From Steinernema hermaphroditum (taxonomy: Eukaryota; Nematoda; Chromadorea; Rhabditida; Steinernematidae): a stretch of 64,000 nt of DNA. Positions 22,083-34,773 of this stretch are shown here, in pieces. The DNA lies in assembly GCA_030435675.1 (NCBI GenBank), contig CM059621.1:7688001-7752000 (forward strand), given 5' to 3'. Both the position numbers and the translations under genes were made by a program. The notes beneath the pieces were generated by a model, which was given only the letters and a program-made list of their open reading frames with translations, did no database searches and was not told where the DNA came from. Numbering within the stretch: position 1 is the first letter of the stretch; every line of letters starts with the position of its first letter.

Positions 22083-25000
22083 TCAGTAGAGAGGCTGTCT
22101 TGTGGGGATCCAGATCGTCTTCTTCGAGTGCTCGCTGATGGCGCGCGACACCTTGTGGACGACCTCTTCGGGGCTGTGGCCGGTGACGATGCCTGCAATG
22201 AGGGAGGGTTAGGCAGTGCACGACTGAAGACGACTCTTACAGGTGAAGAGCTCTCCGAACTGAGACTCCGTGCGCTGGCAGCGTTCCATGAGGGAGCGCG
22301 CCGCTTCTTCTCCGAGATTCGGTTCCCAGTCCCTGCAAATGGGTTACTGTAGGGGGGAGAGGGGGAGGGGCGCCTACATCAGCTGTCGGTAGCTCGTCGG
22401 TTTGACGAAGATGGCGATGGGGAACATGCTAGCGTTGCTCTGGAGACGGTGGATGGCGTTGCCGCTGACGTCGAGGATGCAGTGGCGTCCCGAGTTGGCC
22501 ACTTCTCTGACGGCGGCGATGCTCGTGCCGTAGAGGTTATCCTGGAACTGGCCGGCCTCGATGAAGAGGTTGTCCTTGACGTCGTTCTCCATCTGCACAC
22601 GCGACACGAAGTGGTAGTCGCGACCGTTGACTTCCTCCGGACGCGGGGGCCGCGAAGTGTCTAAGAATGTGAACGTCATGATCGTTAAAGGCAGGTACGA
22701 TGGCCTCCACTCCTATGCAAGCATCGCAAAAGAACTTACGAGGAACGCAACTGTTGAAACGATCAGGATGGCGCTCGACGAGGGTGTCGTTGATTCGGTC
22801 CTTCATGGCTCCCAGCACGAGAACAGGCCGAACGTAGTTGATGCTGTGCCGGTCGACGGCCTCGTACGACAGAATCGGAGGTTCGTTGATTCCGACTTGC
22901 GCTGAAACTCTCTTTGTCAAAGGGAATCGGAGAGGAGATCAATGTGGCATTCGTTTTGTTAGGTGTGATGTCTACAGTAACCCGTTAGGCATGCTCGCAC
23001 ACTCAGTCCCACTTACTATAGTCACTTTCGCTGGTGCACGAATAGGAAGTGTAATAACTCATCTCGCCACAGCCTGCCGAGAAGTGCCAGATGAGGGGTC
23101 AAGAAGGAGGAGGACTTACGTTCCATCTCGTTGAGTTCGTTGAGTCGTTCCGTCGACTTCACGAAGGGGAACTTGCGGGAGAAGGAGAGCTGGGTGCGGG
23201 AGCCGCGACGGCCCTCCAAGCCGCCCTGCATGGTGGCGCCGCGGCCGAGGCTCTGCGAGCCGTTGTTGAAGTTGACCTGCTTGCGGCGCATCCGCTCGCG
23301 CTTCTCGACGCGCTTCTTGGAGGGGATCAGGCCTTCCATGCCCTCGTCTCCATTTTCGGCCACCTTCCGCGCCGTCCACCACTCGTCGTCAGAGGTGTTG
23401 GAGACGTGGAAGACGTCGCCGAAGGCGAAGGAGTGCGTCCGATGGGGCACACCTGTCTCCCGAGCGGCGTCGTAGTCGAAGAGGGCGCGCACGAAGACGT
23501 CCCTTCGGGGCGGCGGAGCGCTGCCCGCGAATCCAGGAAGGGTGCCGGAGATACGGTCGTTGCGGAGCTGGTCGATCTTCGCCTCGAACTGCTTGTAGTC
23601 GAGCGGGCGGTGCTGTAGGCTGAGCACGACGGGGCTCGTGGCGTTCTTGAGTGTGAGAGCGGCCTCGCCGTGGGAGGCGCCGACGAGGCTGTGGCCGTTG
23701 ACGTCGAGAAGGACGTCGCCCTTGTGCACGTTGCCGCTGAGGTCGGCGACGCCTCCGGGCAGCACGTAGCTGATGTAGATGGGCTCGCCGTCTTCGCCGC
23801 CGACGATGTTGAAGCCGAGGCCCTGGTTGGGGGGTTTGTTAAGCTGTACGGGTCGCGGGTGGAGGGGGATCTCCGCGGGGGCGTAGTGGTGGGGCTGAAG
23901 GATGCCGATCTGCTGCTGCTGCGAATCCATGGACTGGTTCTGGAGTTGGTGGAAAGATCCGGAGCGCTGCGGGACGCCGGATTCGAAAGAGGCGTTCTGG
24001 AAGTACTCGGGTCTCGGGTTCCGGATGACGAAGAGGTTCACGGTCTGCGCCGTGTTCTTGAGGGTGGAGACGGCGAAGTCGTGGCTGACGTTCTCCAGGG
24101 AGATGTTGTCCACGGCGACGAGCTTGTCCCCGATGCCGAGACGACCGTCCTGGATGGCGGCGCCGCCGTCGATCAGTTTGGTGACGTAGATGCCGGAGTC
24201 GTTGGGCACGTGCTCGTTGCCGACGCCGCCGGCGATGCTGAAGCCGAGGCCCTTGTTCGTCTTGAAGAGTTCGATGCGCTGCACGCCCGGCATCTTCTCG
24301 AAGCGCTCCGTGGCGCTCTCGCTACGGTAGATTGGGATGTTGGTGAGCGAGGGCTGCGGTGGCTGCTGGGGCTGCTGGGGCGGCGGGGGCTGGTGATAGC
24401 TGAAGGCGCCCGGCGACGGGAGCGTCTGCTGCGTTTGGTGGAGCGAGGAGCGCGAGCCACCGTAGCTGAGGCCTAGAGGACCTCCGAGGTTGCGTTTCAC
24501 TCTCTGCAAGAAGGGAGGTGGACGGAGAGGTGGTCGGGAGACTCACGAATTTGACGATGTTGCCGGAGCTCTTGAGGGCGTTGACCACGAGCTCGTGAGG
24601 AACACGTTCGCACTCCGTATTGTTCACCTTGATGATGATGTCGTCTTTGCGCATGCGGCCGTCGGCGGCGACAGCGCCTCCAGGGGTGATGTTGGAGACG
24701 CGCACATGGCCGTCGCCGTCCTGGTCGATGCCGCCCGTGATCGAGAGCCCCAAGCCTGTGTTGCCCTTCTCCACGATGATGTCCTCGATCTCCCAGCGGG
24801 AGCCGTCGTCGTCGGTGACGGTGGTGAACGATTGCGAGGAGCCTTCGGGGCCCTGGACGGTGCGTGTGGTCACTTCCGAGCGCTTCCAGTTGCCGTCTTG
24901 GTTCTGAAGAGAGCTCGTTACAGTACTTCCTAGGACATCAGTACCGTCTCGCGCCGTTCGGAGTGTTCCTGGAAGTAGGAGGACCTCGTGACATGAGAGG

Positions 25001-25446
25001 AGGAGCCTCCATTCTGGTAGGCAGCGGTGCTGGTACGGTCACTGTCGAAGTCGGCCAGCGGCGCCTTCGACGTGGTGCCGAGGGTCGAAGGCCGTCCCCC
25101 GAAGATAGGGTGACCCTCGAAGCGGTCGGCGATTCTTTTCGTCTCGTACATCTTCTCGAAGGACGATCGCCGCTCGTCCATCAGGATCGAGTCGATGTGG
25201 TCCTGGATCTCTGCAAAGGCGCCATCAGCTGCAGTATCTCGACGGCAAACCTACCAACGAGGGCTTCAAAGAGTCCGTTCTTGAAGGTGGAGAGGAGGCG
25301 CTCCACCTCCCGTCTCAGTTCGTTGTCCGCCGACTTCGTCAGCGAGTCGTAGTATGCCTCGAGGTTGTCCATGGCGCGATGCGCCTCTGCAACTACCGTA
25401 ACTGGGGAATAGAAGCGGAAGGCTCACCTGTAGACCGCCTGCTCAT
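22083..25446 (-). CDS. dlg-1: Discs-large MAGUK, copy A
   Basis: Membrane-associated guanylate kinase scaffold of apical or septate-like junctions and synapses. It starts at the ATG 25446 (MSRRST, intron, EAHRAMDN). The L27 domain is [14 protein letters not shown] to about 25210. PDZ1 contains [12 protein letters not shown]2 GLGFSIAGG and PDZ3 GLGFNIVGG, followed by SH3 ([11 protein letters not shown]...DEWWTARK). A basic hook ([16 protein letters not shown]) and a GUK domain ([39 protein letters not shown] end) complete it. The linker before PDZ2 is rich in Gln and Pro. All DLG domains are present in order, so it looks functional. It has the same intron positions as copy B, directly upstream (319 bp gap). 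Catalytic activity is not expected in this family. Confidence 0.92.
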
Positions 25447-25764
25447 CGTGGCCACTGGTGCGCTCGCGTCGTACTCGATCTTTCCTAGTGGCTAGCCTGG
25501 TTACCTGCAAGGGACGCTGTGATAAGCACTGGCAGCGGGCCAGCCGGACAGAGATAAGATCTGGCGCTGGAACGCCTCGACTCTCGGATTTAAAGTACAC
25601 GCCGAATGCGATATCTTTATCTTCTATTTACAGATCATGGGGAAGAGAGGTGTCACAACGCTGGGGAGAGGTTAAGTGATGCGGACTGACCGTAAATGCA
25701 CAACAAAACTCTAGACGATCTATGAAGTGATTCGGGGGAGAGGGGGAAGTGAATTGGATAGAAT
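25447..25764. other. Gap between the two dlg copies
   Basis: Only 318 bp separate the stop of copy B (25765) from the ATG of copy A (25446), so copy A must have a compact promoter here or share an operon-like transcript. No polyadenylation or trans-splice site could be fixed. Confidence 0.5.
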
Positions 25765-28700
25765 CTAGTTGAGCTTCTGGCCGGTGGGTACCCAGATGAC
25801 GGGGCCGGAGTTGTTCTTGACGACGTGGTAGACGGCGCTCATGATCTCCGAGAGCGACTGTTTGGCGATCACTTCTGAAAGAGACGCCTTAGGGAAGCAA
25901 GGAGGAGACGAGGCCTACTGGAAATCTGGTCTCCAAACTCCGACTCGATGCGGCGTTCCTCGTTCATCTTGTTGAGTGCGTCGTGTTCGCTCATCTCGGG
26001 ATAACAGTCACTAAAAAAGGGGATTGGGAACTCGAGGGAGAGGGCAAGGGGGCCATACGCGATCTGGTAATGGTTCTCGCTTCGGATGAGGACGACGAGC
26101 GGGTGGATGTTGAACTTCTCCTTGAGACCCCGAATGGCCGCTGGATGCACTGTCAGGATGCACTGTCGACCCTGCAAGACTCAATGAATACTGTATATTA
26201 TGCCTAATCCCAGATGTTACAGCCATCAAACTATCAAAGGCGTCGACGACCTACCGTGCCGACGACGTCGTGGAGGGCGGAGATGTGTGTTCCGTAGAGA
26301 TTTCCGTTGTGCTCGCCGGCCTCGATGAACTGATGGTTCTTGAGCTCCTGGTTGATGAACTCCTTGGTGGTGTAGTGGTAGTCACGGCCGTTTATCTCCC
26401 CTGGCCGCGGATCCCGCGACGTGTGTGGCACGCAGACGCCGAACCTGTCGGGATTCTTCAGCATTAGCTCGTCGGTGATGCGCGTGTTCATGGTCCCGAG
26501 GACGACGAGGGGTCTCAAGTAAGAGAGCTGCTCCTCGCGGACGACCTCGTAGGTGGGCACGGTGACTTCGGCGGTGGCGGGGGCACCGTTGGCGTCGGAG
26601 TCGTTGAAGACGTTCAGCTTGTCAGTGGATTTGAAGAAGGGGAACTTGCGGCTGAAGGACATCTGCGATGACTTCCCGCGGCGGCCGTGCATGCCCCCGA
26701 GGGACTGGCTCCGGCCAAGGCTCTGGCTGCCCTCTTTGAAGTTCACCTGCCGGGAGCGGAGACGCTCGCGCTTCTCGAGCCGCTTCTTCGAGGGGATGAT
26801 GCCCTCAACGCCCTGGGTGCCGTCGGCGAAGACTGGCCGCGCCGTCCACCACTCCTCGTCCGCGGCGTTCACCACGTGCAGAACGTCGCCGTGCTCGAAG
26901 GGGATCGACCTCTGCGGCGCCCCCTGGGTGTCGTTGTTTACCAGGGCCCGCACGTAGAAGTCGAAGGCCGGCTGGGGAGGGCCAGCGGGAGGGGCTGCGA
27001 GTTGGGCATCTGCGCGGGCCTGCTGATCCTCGAACTGTTGGAGCTCTGGAAGGAAAGGTTCAGTTATGTTCAGAGATTTCAAAGCCGCCTACCATAAGGG
27101 GAGTGCTTGAGGAGAAGGCAGATGGGATTCGTCGCCGTCTTGAGGGCCTGGGCCGCGTCGTGGTGTCCTGCGTTGCGGACGTTCTTCCCGTTCACCTCGA
27201 GAAGAACGTCTCCGCGGAAGACGTTTCCTGTGAGATCGGCGACGCCTCCAGGCACGACGGTGGAGATGAAGATGGGGGCGCCGTCGCCACCGACGATGTT
27301 GATGCCGAGGCCCTGGTTGGGCTGCTGCCGGATGAGGCGCACGAGTCGGGGCTCGTTGACGGGATTCTCGGGTTGGAAGCTGAGGTGACTCTGCGAGCCG
27401 ATCGTCGAGTTCACGATGACGGGCGTGCGCTCGAAGCCGCCCTGGGCGGTGTACTCGGGGTAGGGCTGCTTGACGACGAAGAGGGTGACTCTTCCACTGG
27501 AGCCCCGGAGAATGTCCTGAGCGAACTCGTAGCTGCGATTCTCGAAGGAGACGTCATTGACGGCGACGATCTTGTCGCCGACGCTGAGTCGGCCGTCGTG
27601 CTGCGCGGCGCCTCCCTCAGAGATCTTCGTGACAAAGATGCTCGGGTCGCCGGGGATCTGCTCGTTAGTGGTGCCGCCGGAGATGGAGAAGCCGAGCGAC
27701 TGCGCCTGGGTCGACTTGTAGAGGTCGACGCGCTGCACGCCTGGGATCCGCTCGAAGAGGGCGGAAGTCGTCTGGTGAGGCGGCAGCGAAGGGGGCAACG
27801 TGGGGGGCTGGAGGCTCGAGGTGTGGAGCGAGGAGGTGTTGGGGCTCTGCAGGAGCGATTGGTGGAGCGAGGACTGCGGCTCCCGGTAGGTGTGCACAGG
27901 ACGTTTCACCACCTGGAAGAATATTTCTGGGTTAGGAAGAAGACGTTCTTCTACTTACGAAGTGGACGATGTTGCGGGCGTTGAGGAGTTCATTGACGAC
28001 GGCGTCGTTGGAGGCGCCGACGCAGTCGAAGCTGTTCACTTTGGTGATGATGTCGTTGACTTTCATACGTCCGTCCTTGGCCACGGCGCCGGCGAAGTCA
28101 ATCTTGGAGACCCGAGTGGAGCCCAGATGGTCCTCGATGATAGAGATGCCGAGGCCGGCCGACGAGAGATCCACAGCGATGTTCTCAACCTCCCAGCGAG
28201 AGCCATCGCCCTCGACGATCTCCTTCTTCTGCTCCTGGTAGAAGGAGTGGATCGAGGCGGGTCGAGGAGGGTGGCTACTGTAGCCGTTGGTGTAGCCGTG
28301 ACCGTTGGAGATAGGCGTGCTCGTGAGGATGGTCGAAGCCGGCCGACCGACGTTTCCCAGAGGCGGACTCGACTCCCATCGCTCGGCCAGACGGCGCGCT
28401 TCTTCTGATTTGATGTAGGAGGGCTTCGTCTCGTTGAGGAGCGTCTCCTCGTAGAAGCTCTGGATATCTAGAAGAAGGAGATTCTGGTATTTGTCTTTTA
28501 GTGTTGCGCACGCAAAAGTGCTTGTTTACATGTGATTCGACTATTTGTGCCTAGAACTACATGTCAATATGGCTTTAATGTGATTTTTACGATCAGCTCA
28601 TAGGTCCTGGACAAGAAATGCATAAAAAATGGGGAGTAGCAGGTTCTGCTTTGTTCAAAAGTGAGTTTTACTACATGCTTACTCTATAACAGTACCATTT

Positions 28701-29164
28701 TAAAAAATAGCTCAAAGCCTTCGTTGAGTAACATGGCTTGGTTTTTGGCTCATCCATCGACTCGGTTAATATCTCTTTCTTTCTCAAACTGAAATATTTG
28801 TATGTTTGCGTTGTGCTCTGTTGTGCCAAAGCTTCCCCCTCTTGGCGAACCTTTCACCCAGGAACTTCCATATGACACCTTTTTTATGCAAGCGACAGAT
28901 CTATCAAACCGTAAATCTGCGCTTAAAGCCCTATTTATAGAGAGAAACAATCGATAAGCACTTACCGAGCAGTCCGCTGAGCAGATTAGTCTTGAAAGCA
29001 GTGATAATCCGCTCGATGTAGCGCTTCAACTCGTCGTCGGTCGCTCGGATCAGATGCGCGTGGTACTCCTCCAGGTTCTCCAGCGCCCTGTGGGTGTCCG
29101 GCCGTACTGAAGCGCCACGTAGAGCCCGTACAACAGTCGCCGACTCACCTTGCGACGTTCGCAT
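25765..29164 (-). CDS. dlg-1: Discs-large MAGUK, copy B
   Basis: Second full DLG paralogue in the same direction. ATG 29164 (MRTSQ, 42 nt intron, VRPDTHRALENLEEYH). L27 is at 29135-28970. An intron of about 490 bp at 28470-28960 is the longest in the gene. PDZ1 contains GLGISIIED, a changed carboxylate loop where the usual form is GLGxSIxGG. PDZ2 has LGFSISGG and PDZ3 GLGINIVGG. SH3 is FYVRALVNNDTQ...EEWWTARP, the hook is KRLEKRERLRSRQVNF, and GUK starts at RPLVVLGTMNTRITDEL and ends VIWVPTGQKLN. It keeps most motifs of copy A but is divergent (poly-Gln linker replaced by Ser/Leu/Pro). Whether both are expressed is unknown. Confidence 0.92.
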
Positions 29165-32100
29165 GACGACGCTGACTCAAGGGAAATTATCGGATCGAGG
29201 CGAATCTCTGCAAAAACAAGCACTACGAGAGGGCGAGTGAGTCAGCGCGCGAGCAAATACCGGTCAGCTATGCGGCTCCAAGGGTGCACGGTGGCTGGCG
29301 GCGGCAAACAACGGTATTAGAGGAACTCGCAAAACAAAGTTCAGCGATGTCGCGCCACACGATTATACAACTCGAGGGGCGCGAGGGGACAGGGCTGCAC
29401 TGACTGACGGCTGACTCACGGATGGAGGCGAAAACATGTCCTGGAGATTATTATCAATTTGGGGGCGACGCTATCGAAAGAAGAAGTGATTCATTTAATG
29501 GCGCCTAAATCGGCGATCGATCGACAGGAGTGCTCGGGGTGATTAGGGAATTACGAAGAGATTAGAGGGAAAAGCACGCGAATACACGGGAGGTCAACTA
29601 GTTGGCGGTGCGATTGGAGCTAATAAAAAGAATAAAACAGCTGGAGGACGTTGCCAAGAAGTCATCGAAAGTGCATTCGAACGACGACATTTGAGGGAAA
29701 CGGAAGTCACATGTTTGTTTTATGACAAGGCTCTTTGTGTCACCAAGATACAAACATGCAAAAACAATTGATTACGGTTTGTTTACCGAGAGAAAGCCGA
29801 TATGGAAGCGATATGATCGGCGGTGACAGGACCACAGATCGTGTTTACAGTGGCTAGCCGAAATGTCGTAAAATCTTCACGTAAAACTTGTTTACTGGTC
29901 ATTCCGACCCACGGCTAACGAGAGAGGGGCAGGTTTTCGGTGAAGAATGTAAACAGTGCGGATTTTGGGAGGGTTGTGTACACGTGCCTTCAGAGATAAA
30001 CAGAAAAAAGTTTCTTCGAACAGCCGTTCTGTATATGAACTCTTCTGTTCTCATAAGACCCCGTTCTCATAAGACCATAGGCTAAACACTTACAAGTTCA
30101 GAGGGCAAACGTCTCCCAGGATAGCTCAAAACAGCCTTCTAATAATCGCCGACCGTCATCCGGCACCTCAAAGACTCGTCTGTTTATCCTGGACACGAAA
30201 CACTCGAAGAAACATCGGAAGAGTCGACCAGAAATCGCCAAACACTTCTTGGCCGTGGGTACGCGCGCGACCGTACCATCGCAAACACAACTCCCCGGGG
30301 CTCCAGGCGAGAACCGAAGCGCTTATCGTCGACGTCGTCGAGAGCGCTAATCTCTCCAAATGACACGCGAAACGCATCGCCACTCGTTCAAAGGAAGTCG
30401 TCCGGAAAGCGCCGAAAAAATGAATTGCCTTCCGCTTTCGGAGGACCGATCATCGATTGGCGACCTTTTCGGCGCGTTGTTGTGTTGTTATCGGCAACCC
30501 CGCGCAACTTAACAAAGAGGGTCTCTGGCGGGAAGGGACATAATCGCGGCTGGTCACTCCCCGAAGAGGAGCGGAGTTCCGAGGAAAAGACCGTTCGCGT
30601 CCTCTTTTGTGCGACGCCGATGGCGATCGATCGGCGCCAACCGGTCGAGTGCAAATTTTGTGACAAAAAAGAGGAGTTCCCTTTTGGGGCGCTCTTTACG
30701 GTCGCTGACGATTCTGGAAGGTGCTGGATTTGTGCAGAAAGGAGATTTGTTCCAGTTCTGGCATTAAGAAGGAAAAGAGGGGATTGGATCTGCTCTAATT
30801 GGATGTAAAATAATCTTTCTAAAACAATGGCACAATACATGAAAGTACAAATAGCCACTGTTTTTCCATCCAGGTGGAAATATATGCTAATCGGATGCAG
30901 AGAGCGGGCGAAAAACAAAAAGAATCGAATTTGAACATCGAGTTCTTTCCAGAGGCACACTCCTAAGCGTTCCTCTCTTCGGAGATTCGGAAAGGTGGCG
31001 AAGAATGTAAACTATGTACTTCAGCGAAACGCGGCCGCCGCTCTTAAATTACAGCGTTTGTAATGTTTCGAAAAAGCGCTTACACGCACATTACACCGCC
31101 AAATCGATAATTTGCAGAAACGCTGAAAACATAAATAAAACCATCGATCAACTCTATGTATCACTTCGCTCAAAAAGAGACTCGTCGACCTGTTTCTGTT
31201 CGAGATCTCGAAGTTAACCCTCAAAATCGGGCCAACGTTGGACGACGTTTAGTGAGTGACGAGGCTTCACAGATCTCCCGATAAAAACCGTTAATCACTC
31301 GGCCTTCGCTCGCCCTCGGGGTGTAACGCACTCAAAGTTGCAAAGACGAAGTCCCCAAAAAACGAATTTTGCGTTGTGGACAAACAAAAAAGGGAGTGAT
31401 CGGAAAATCAGAGGGAAAGACAAAGAGACGGTCGCGTGAGAGGGGAGTCGGGTGCAGGCCTGAGAGCAAAGGAATGCGTGGCCGTTTGGCCAGCGCGACA
31501 CCGCCACCGAGCCGGTCGAAGGTCACGGTCAAGGCAAACGGGCCCGCGAGCGGACCACAAAAGTCAGACCGAAGCGGCCAGCGCCGGCCGTCGGACAGGT
31601 AATAAAAAATCAATATTGCGGGCCGCGACTGTTTGCATACGATCCGGTTACGGCGCTGGAAGACGTTGCTACGGTGAAGACAAAGGGATGTCCTGGACGC
31701 GTGTGGCAACAGTCCACGGAAGACGTGAACGGCGCAGTTTTGTAGCGAATAAAACGAGCGATTGGCGACGCGGCGATGGTCAGGTGTGCTGGCGGGCCGC
31801 GGGGAATAGCGGAAGACGCGGCGGTGGGGAGAGGAAGGAGCTGGAGGGATGCGGCGGGACACAATACGGGGAGGGATCGCCGCAGCGGTCAGCGCGAGGT
31901 GAAGAAGGGATCAAGGGGACACGGTGACCGTTAGGGGAAAACGGGAGATGCAGGTGGTGATGGAGGTGATTGATGAAGAGGGTGTTTACGTTTTCCGGAC
32001 TTTTATGAGTACAGAGAACATCAGCTGAAGCAAGTGCTTGTTGGAAGAAGTGAATGAAAGAGTGCTCGTCTTTGTAGACGTTGGTTTTCTATGAGTTCAG

Positions 32101-34242
32101 AAAGGCTGGAGGATCATACAGTGTTACCAAAAAGTCGCAATGGAACAAGATCGATATCCAAGAAGCTATGGTATCCCCTTATTTGGTTTTGCCAAAAGAA
32201 AACAAACAGACGTTTTGAGGTTTCTTCCGGCTGGTCGGTTTGGTTAGGCTCTGAAGGGAAAGACGGAGTCAGGGGAAAGGATAATGAAGGGAAAGCTGCA
32301 GATGACAATAGAGTCCAAATTCAGAAACACTGCCCCTATTAGGCGTGCACGAAACAGCGCTACCGGCGGCGCTAGCGAGAACCTGCCGCGAACCCGGAAT
32401 GTCAGAAGGTGCGAATCCCGTTGTCACCGTTCAATCGCGTGCAGATTGATCGCCCGGCGATCACGAGCGGTTCCTCCCGAAGGGTATTTATGTCGCCGGC
32501 ACCGCCGTTTACTCGCTCAATTTGCGCCAAAGATATAAATCGCCCCTCGGCCTTCCCCGCATGCAGAAGGTCATCATGAGCTTTACGCCAAGGTCCTCCT
32601 TCGTTGCAGGTAACGCGCTGAGGTCACCCGCAGCGGCGCTCGTTCCCTTGGCGACACAAACGGGAAGGAGGGCAATATGCAAATCGGCGATTTGTTGCGG
32701 CGATGGTGAATGATGCGCGAAAGGGAGACGCGCTTGGCGGGGGGCCAGGGAAACTGGAATCGGCGATGGACCGCCGAGACCTTGGGGCGACGCCAAGGAA
32801 GCTAATCGGTCGCGGCGAAAGTCGTAAAAGAATTAAGAAGAGACTGTTTCGAGGGAGTCGGACGCTCGAAAGGGAAATGTGTGTGGGGGAGCGAAGGTAT
32901 CTGATGGAAATGACCAGTGATTAAGTGGGTATCAAATAGTGGCAAATGACAACAAATAGAAACTGCATACATTTCTCGTAAAATAAGGCAGTAGAGTACA
33001 GTAAGAGCGAGCTACAGTTAGTTGGCGATACTGGAAAAAAGATATTTTTAAATGCGCTAAAAGAAGATCTCTCTCGCCGTCACTACGACACTTCCGCTTC
33101 CATTAGTCTCGCAGTGCTCCTCTGTTTATGTTTGGGCTGTGAGGCTCCGTGAAGTCAGCTAGATCAAGATGGAGAAGACAAATCGCTACAGTTTACTACA
33201 ATCAGCTAGTCCAGAAATAGTTTTGCGTCTGATTTAAGAAAAAATAAAGACAAAATGTCTTGAACTGGAAAAGTGGAATTTATCGCGGAGATAGTGTAAA
33301 ATCGGAATTGGCGTTTCAGCCTGAAACCTGAACAAGAGATTGTTGACTACAGGTTCCAGTTGATCTATCAAAGTAACTCACTCGATTCAAGCACTCGAAG
33401 ATTGATCGATCTTTCACATTGAAAACTAGAAGCTTCTCGTTCTTTTCTTCTTTAACCCTACTTTTCAAAAATATTACCGAAAAACACGAAAGCGAACTAA
33501 CTGTATTCTGGATCTACTAACTCCCTTATAAATCAACATGAACAGATCAGCTAGTAGCGATCAATAGGGCGGCCAGAGGTATGCCATTCACGGGTATATT
33601 ATAAAGTGAAAAAAGCACTCAATCAGCGCCGGCGCCCCTACAATTTCCGATAATGACACACGGCGGAGCGTCCATTCATCCCGCGACTGAGAATCGCAAA
33701 AGGCGCCGCTCCGCTGAGTCACTTTCGCCGTCCACACCGTTGCATACGATTCGCATGACGCAGCGAAAGGAAGCACGCCTCCAGCGCCAGGAATCGTAAA
33801 TTGTACGAAAACGGTTCTTCCAGGTCGGAGGAGCGCTCTCGGCGCTCACTCGAAGATGCTATCGCTCTTCGATCGCTTATCGAATAATCGCCGAAATTTC
33901 GACGCGAGAAGACGTGGTTTCGGTAAACACTTTTGCATCGATTGACTCGAGAAAAGACGTCTTCATGATCACGACGACTCACTTCACAAACACTCAAACA
34001 ATCGCCGAAACATTCGGAAACGTTTTAGGGGTGTGCATGTGAAGAAGCGGGGAGTGCGGAGAAGTAGACACTTCGAAGGGGCGTACGGTGGGGATTTCGA
34101 CTCTGACATTGCACAGACTGATTCGTTGGGAATCATTTGATGTTTCCATATGTCCAAAATTATTCATTGTAATCAAAGATTTCCACTTGAAATGGCGAAA
34201 AGGCCCGTTGAACATCAAGAGAACTGGAAGATCGGCTCATCC
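29165..34242. other. Long non-coding region upstream of dlg copy B
   Basis: About 5 kb with no supportable gene. It contains GC-rich blocks (30300-30700 and 31300-31900). The 30425-30808 frame has two CxxC pairs but no start context. I see no repeats or RNA genes. It may be the regulatory region of the dlg pair. Confidence 0.4.
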
Positions 34243-34773
34243 TCACCAGCAGCAGCTCGACGTGTAGCACGGTGAGTACGAAGTATAGCATGGCGTGGAA
34301 CACGGCGTGGAGCATGGCGTGTAGCACGGTGTGTAGCACGGTGTGTAGCACGGTGTGTAGCATGGTGTATAGCAGTCTGATGTCCGGTAGCCGCTACTGT
34401 AGTATCCACCGTAAGTAGGGCGGCTTACGTAGACCACCTGCGGTTGACGTTTCACCTCGCCCGGAGGTGGCCTCGTCGGTACCGGCTTTGGTTGCGTCGG
34501 AGTCGGGGTCGGATTCTGACATGTCGTTGGGGCCGGATTCTGCCAGCCTGGCGGGGCTGGATTCTGGCAGGCCGTCGGGGCAGGCGTGTTGACGGCGAAG
34601 GCCGCTTGAGGATCTTCTGACGGTTTTGGGTAGTAGACGACTTCCTGAACAGCACTCGTGAACAAAAGGTCTAAAGATGAGAAGCTCACCTCCCGGGTAC
34701 AGAGGAACAAGACGTGAGTGGCGACGGCAACGTGTAGGGCTAGTCCGAAGGCGAAGGCGACGACCGGAAGCAT
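34243..34773 (-). CDS. Secreted protein with Cys-Tyr-Thr-Pro repeats
   Basis: 161 residues; the ATG at 34773 begins MLPVVAFAFGLALHVAVATH, a signal peptide. A 45 nt intron (GTGAGC...TTCAG) follows Arg-Glu. A Pro-rich region has three Cys-Gln/Trp-Gln-Asn-Pro units (TACQNPAPPGWQNPAP...). The tail holds about nine CYTP or CSTP units in tandem (12 bp DNA repeat), ending in CCW. Repeats of this type suggest a cross-linked structural or adhesive secretion, perhaps with disulphide or tyrosine cross-links. No known domain is present. The repeat number is likely variable between strains, since it is an in-frame 12 bp tandem array. Confidence 0.6.
   Translation of the reverse strand: MLPVVAFAFGLALHVAVATHVLFLCTREVSFSSLDLLFTSAVQEVVYYPKPSEDPQAAFAVNTPAPTACQNPAPPGWQNPAPTTCQNPTPTPTQPKPVPTRPPPGEVKRQPQVVYVSRPTYGGYYSSGYRTSDCYTPCYTPCYTPCYTPCYTPCSTPCSTPCYTSYSPCYTSSCCW
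34260..34375 (-). repeat. 12 bp in-frame tandem repeat in the Cys-Tyr-Thr-Pro protein
   Basis: About nine copies of a unit like GTAGCACGGTGT (plus strand) that encodes CYTP or CSTP. Several neighbouring units are identical in DNA, which points to recent expansion. Confidence 0.75.

Noticed and set aside
23091..24476. Long plus-strand frames over dlg copy A
   Set aside because: Antisense of PDZ/SH3 exons with high GC third positions; not genes.
30425..30808. Plus-strand frame with two CxxC pairs (CKFC, CWIC)
   Set aside because: Cysteine spacing fits no zinc finger I know, with no start context or conservation evidence.
32401..32430. GGTGCGAATCCC, like a tRNA T-loop
   Set aside because: No matching acceptor stem or anticodon arm within 70 bp upstream.
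34260..34375. Regular repeats that could be taken for CRISPR
   Set aside because: They are 12 bp in-frame coding repeats with no spacers in a eukaryotic gene.
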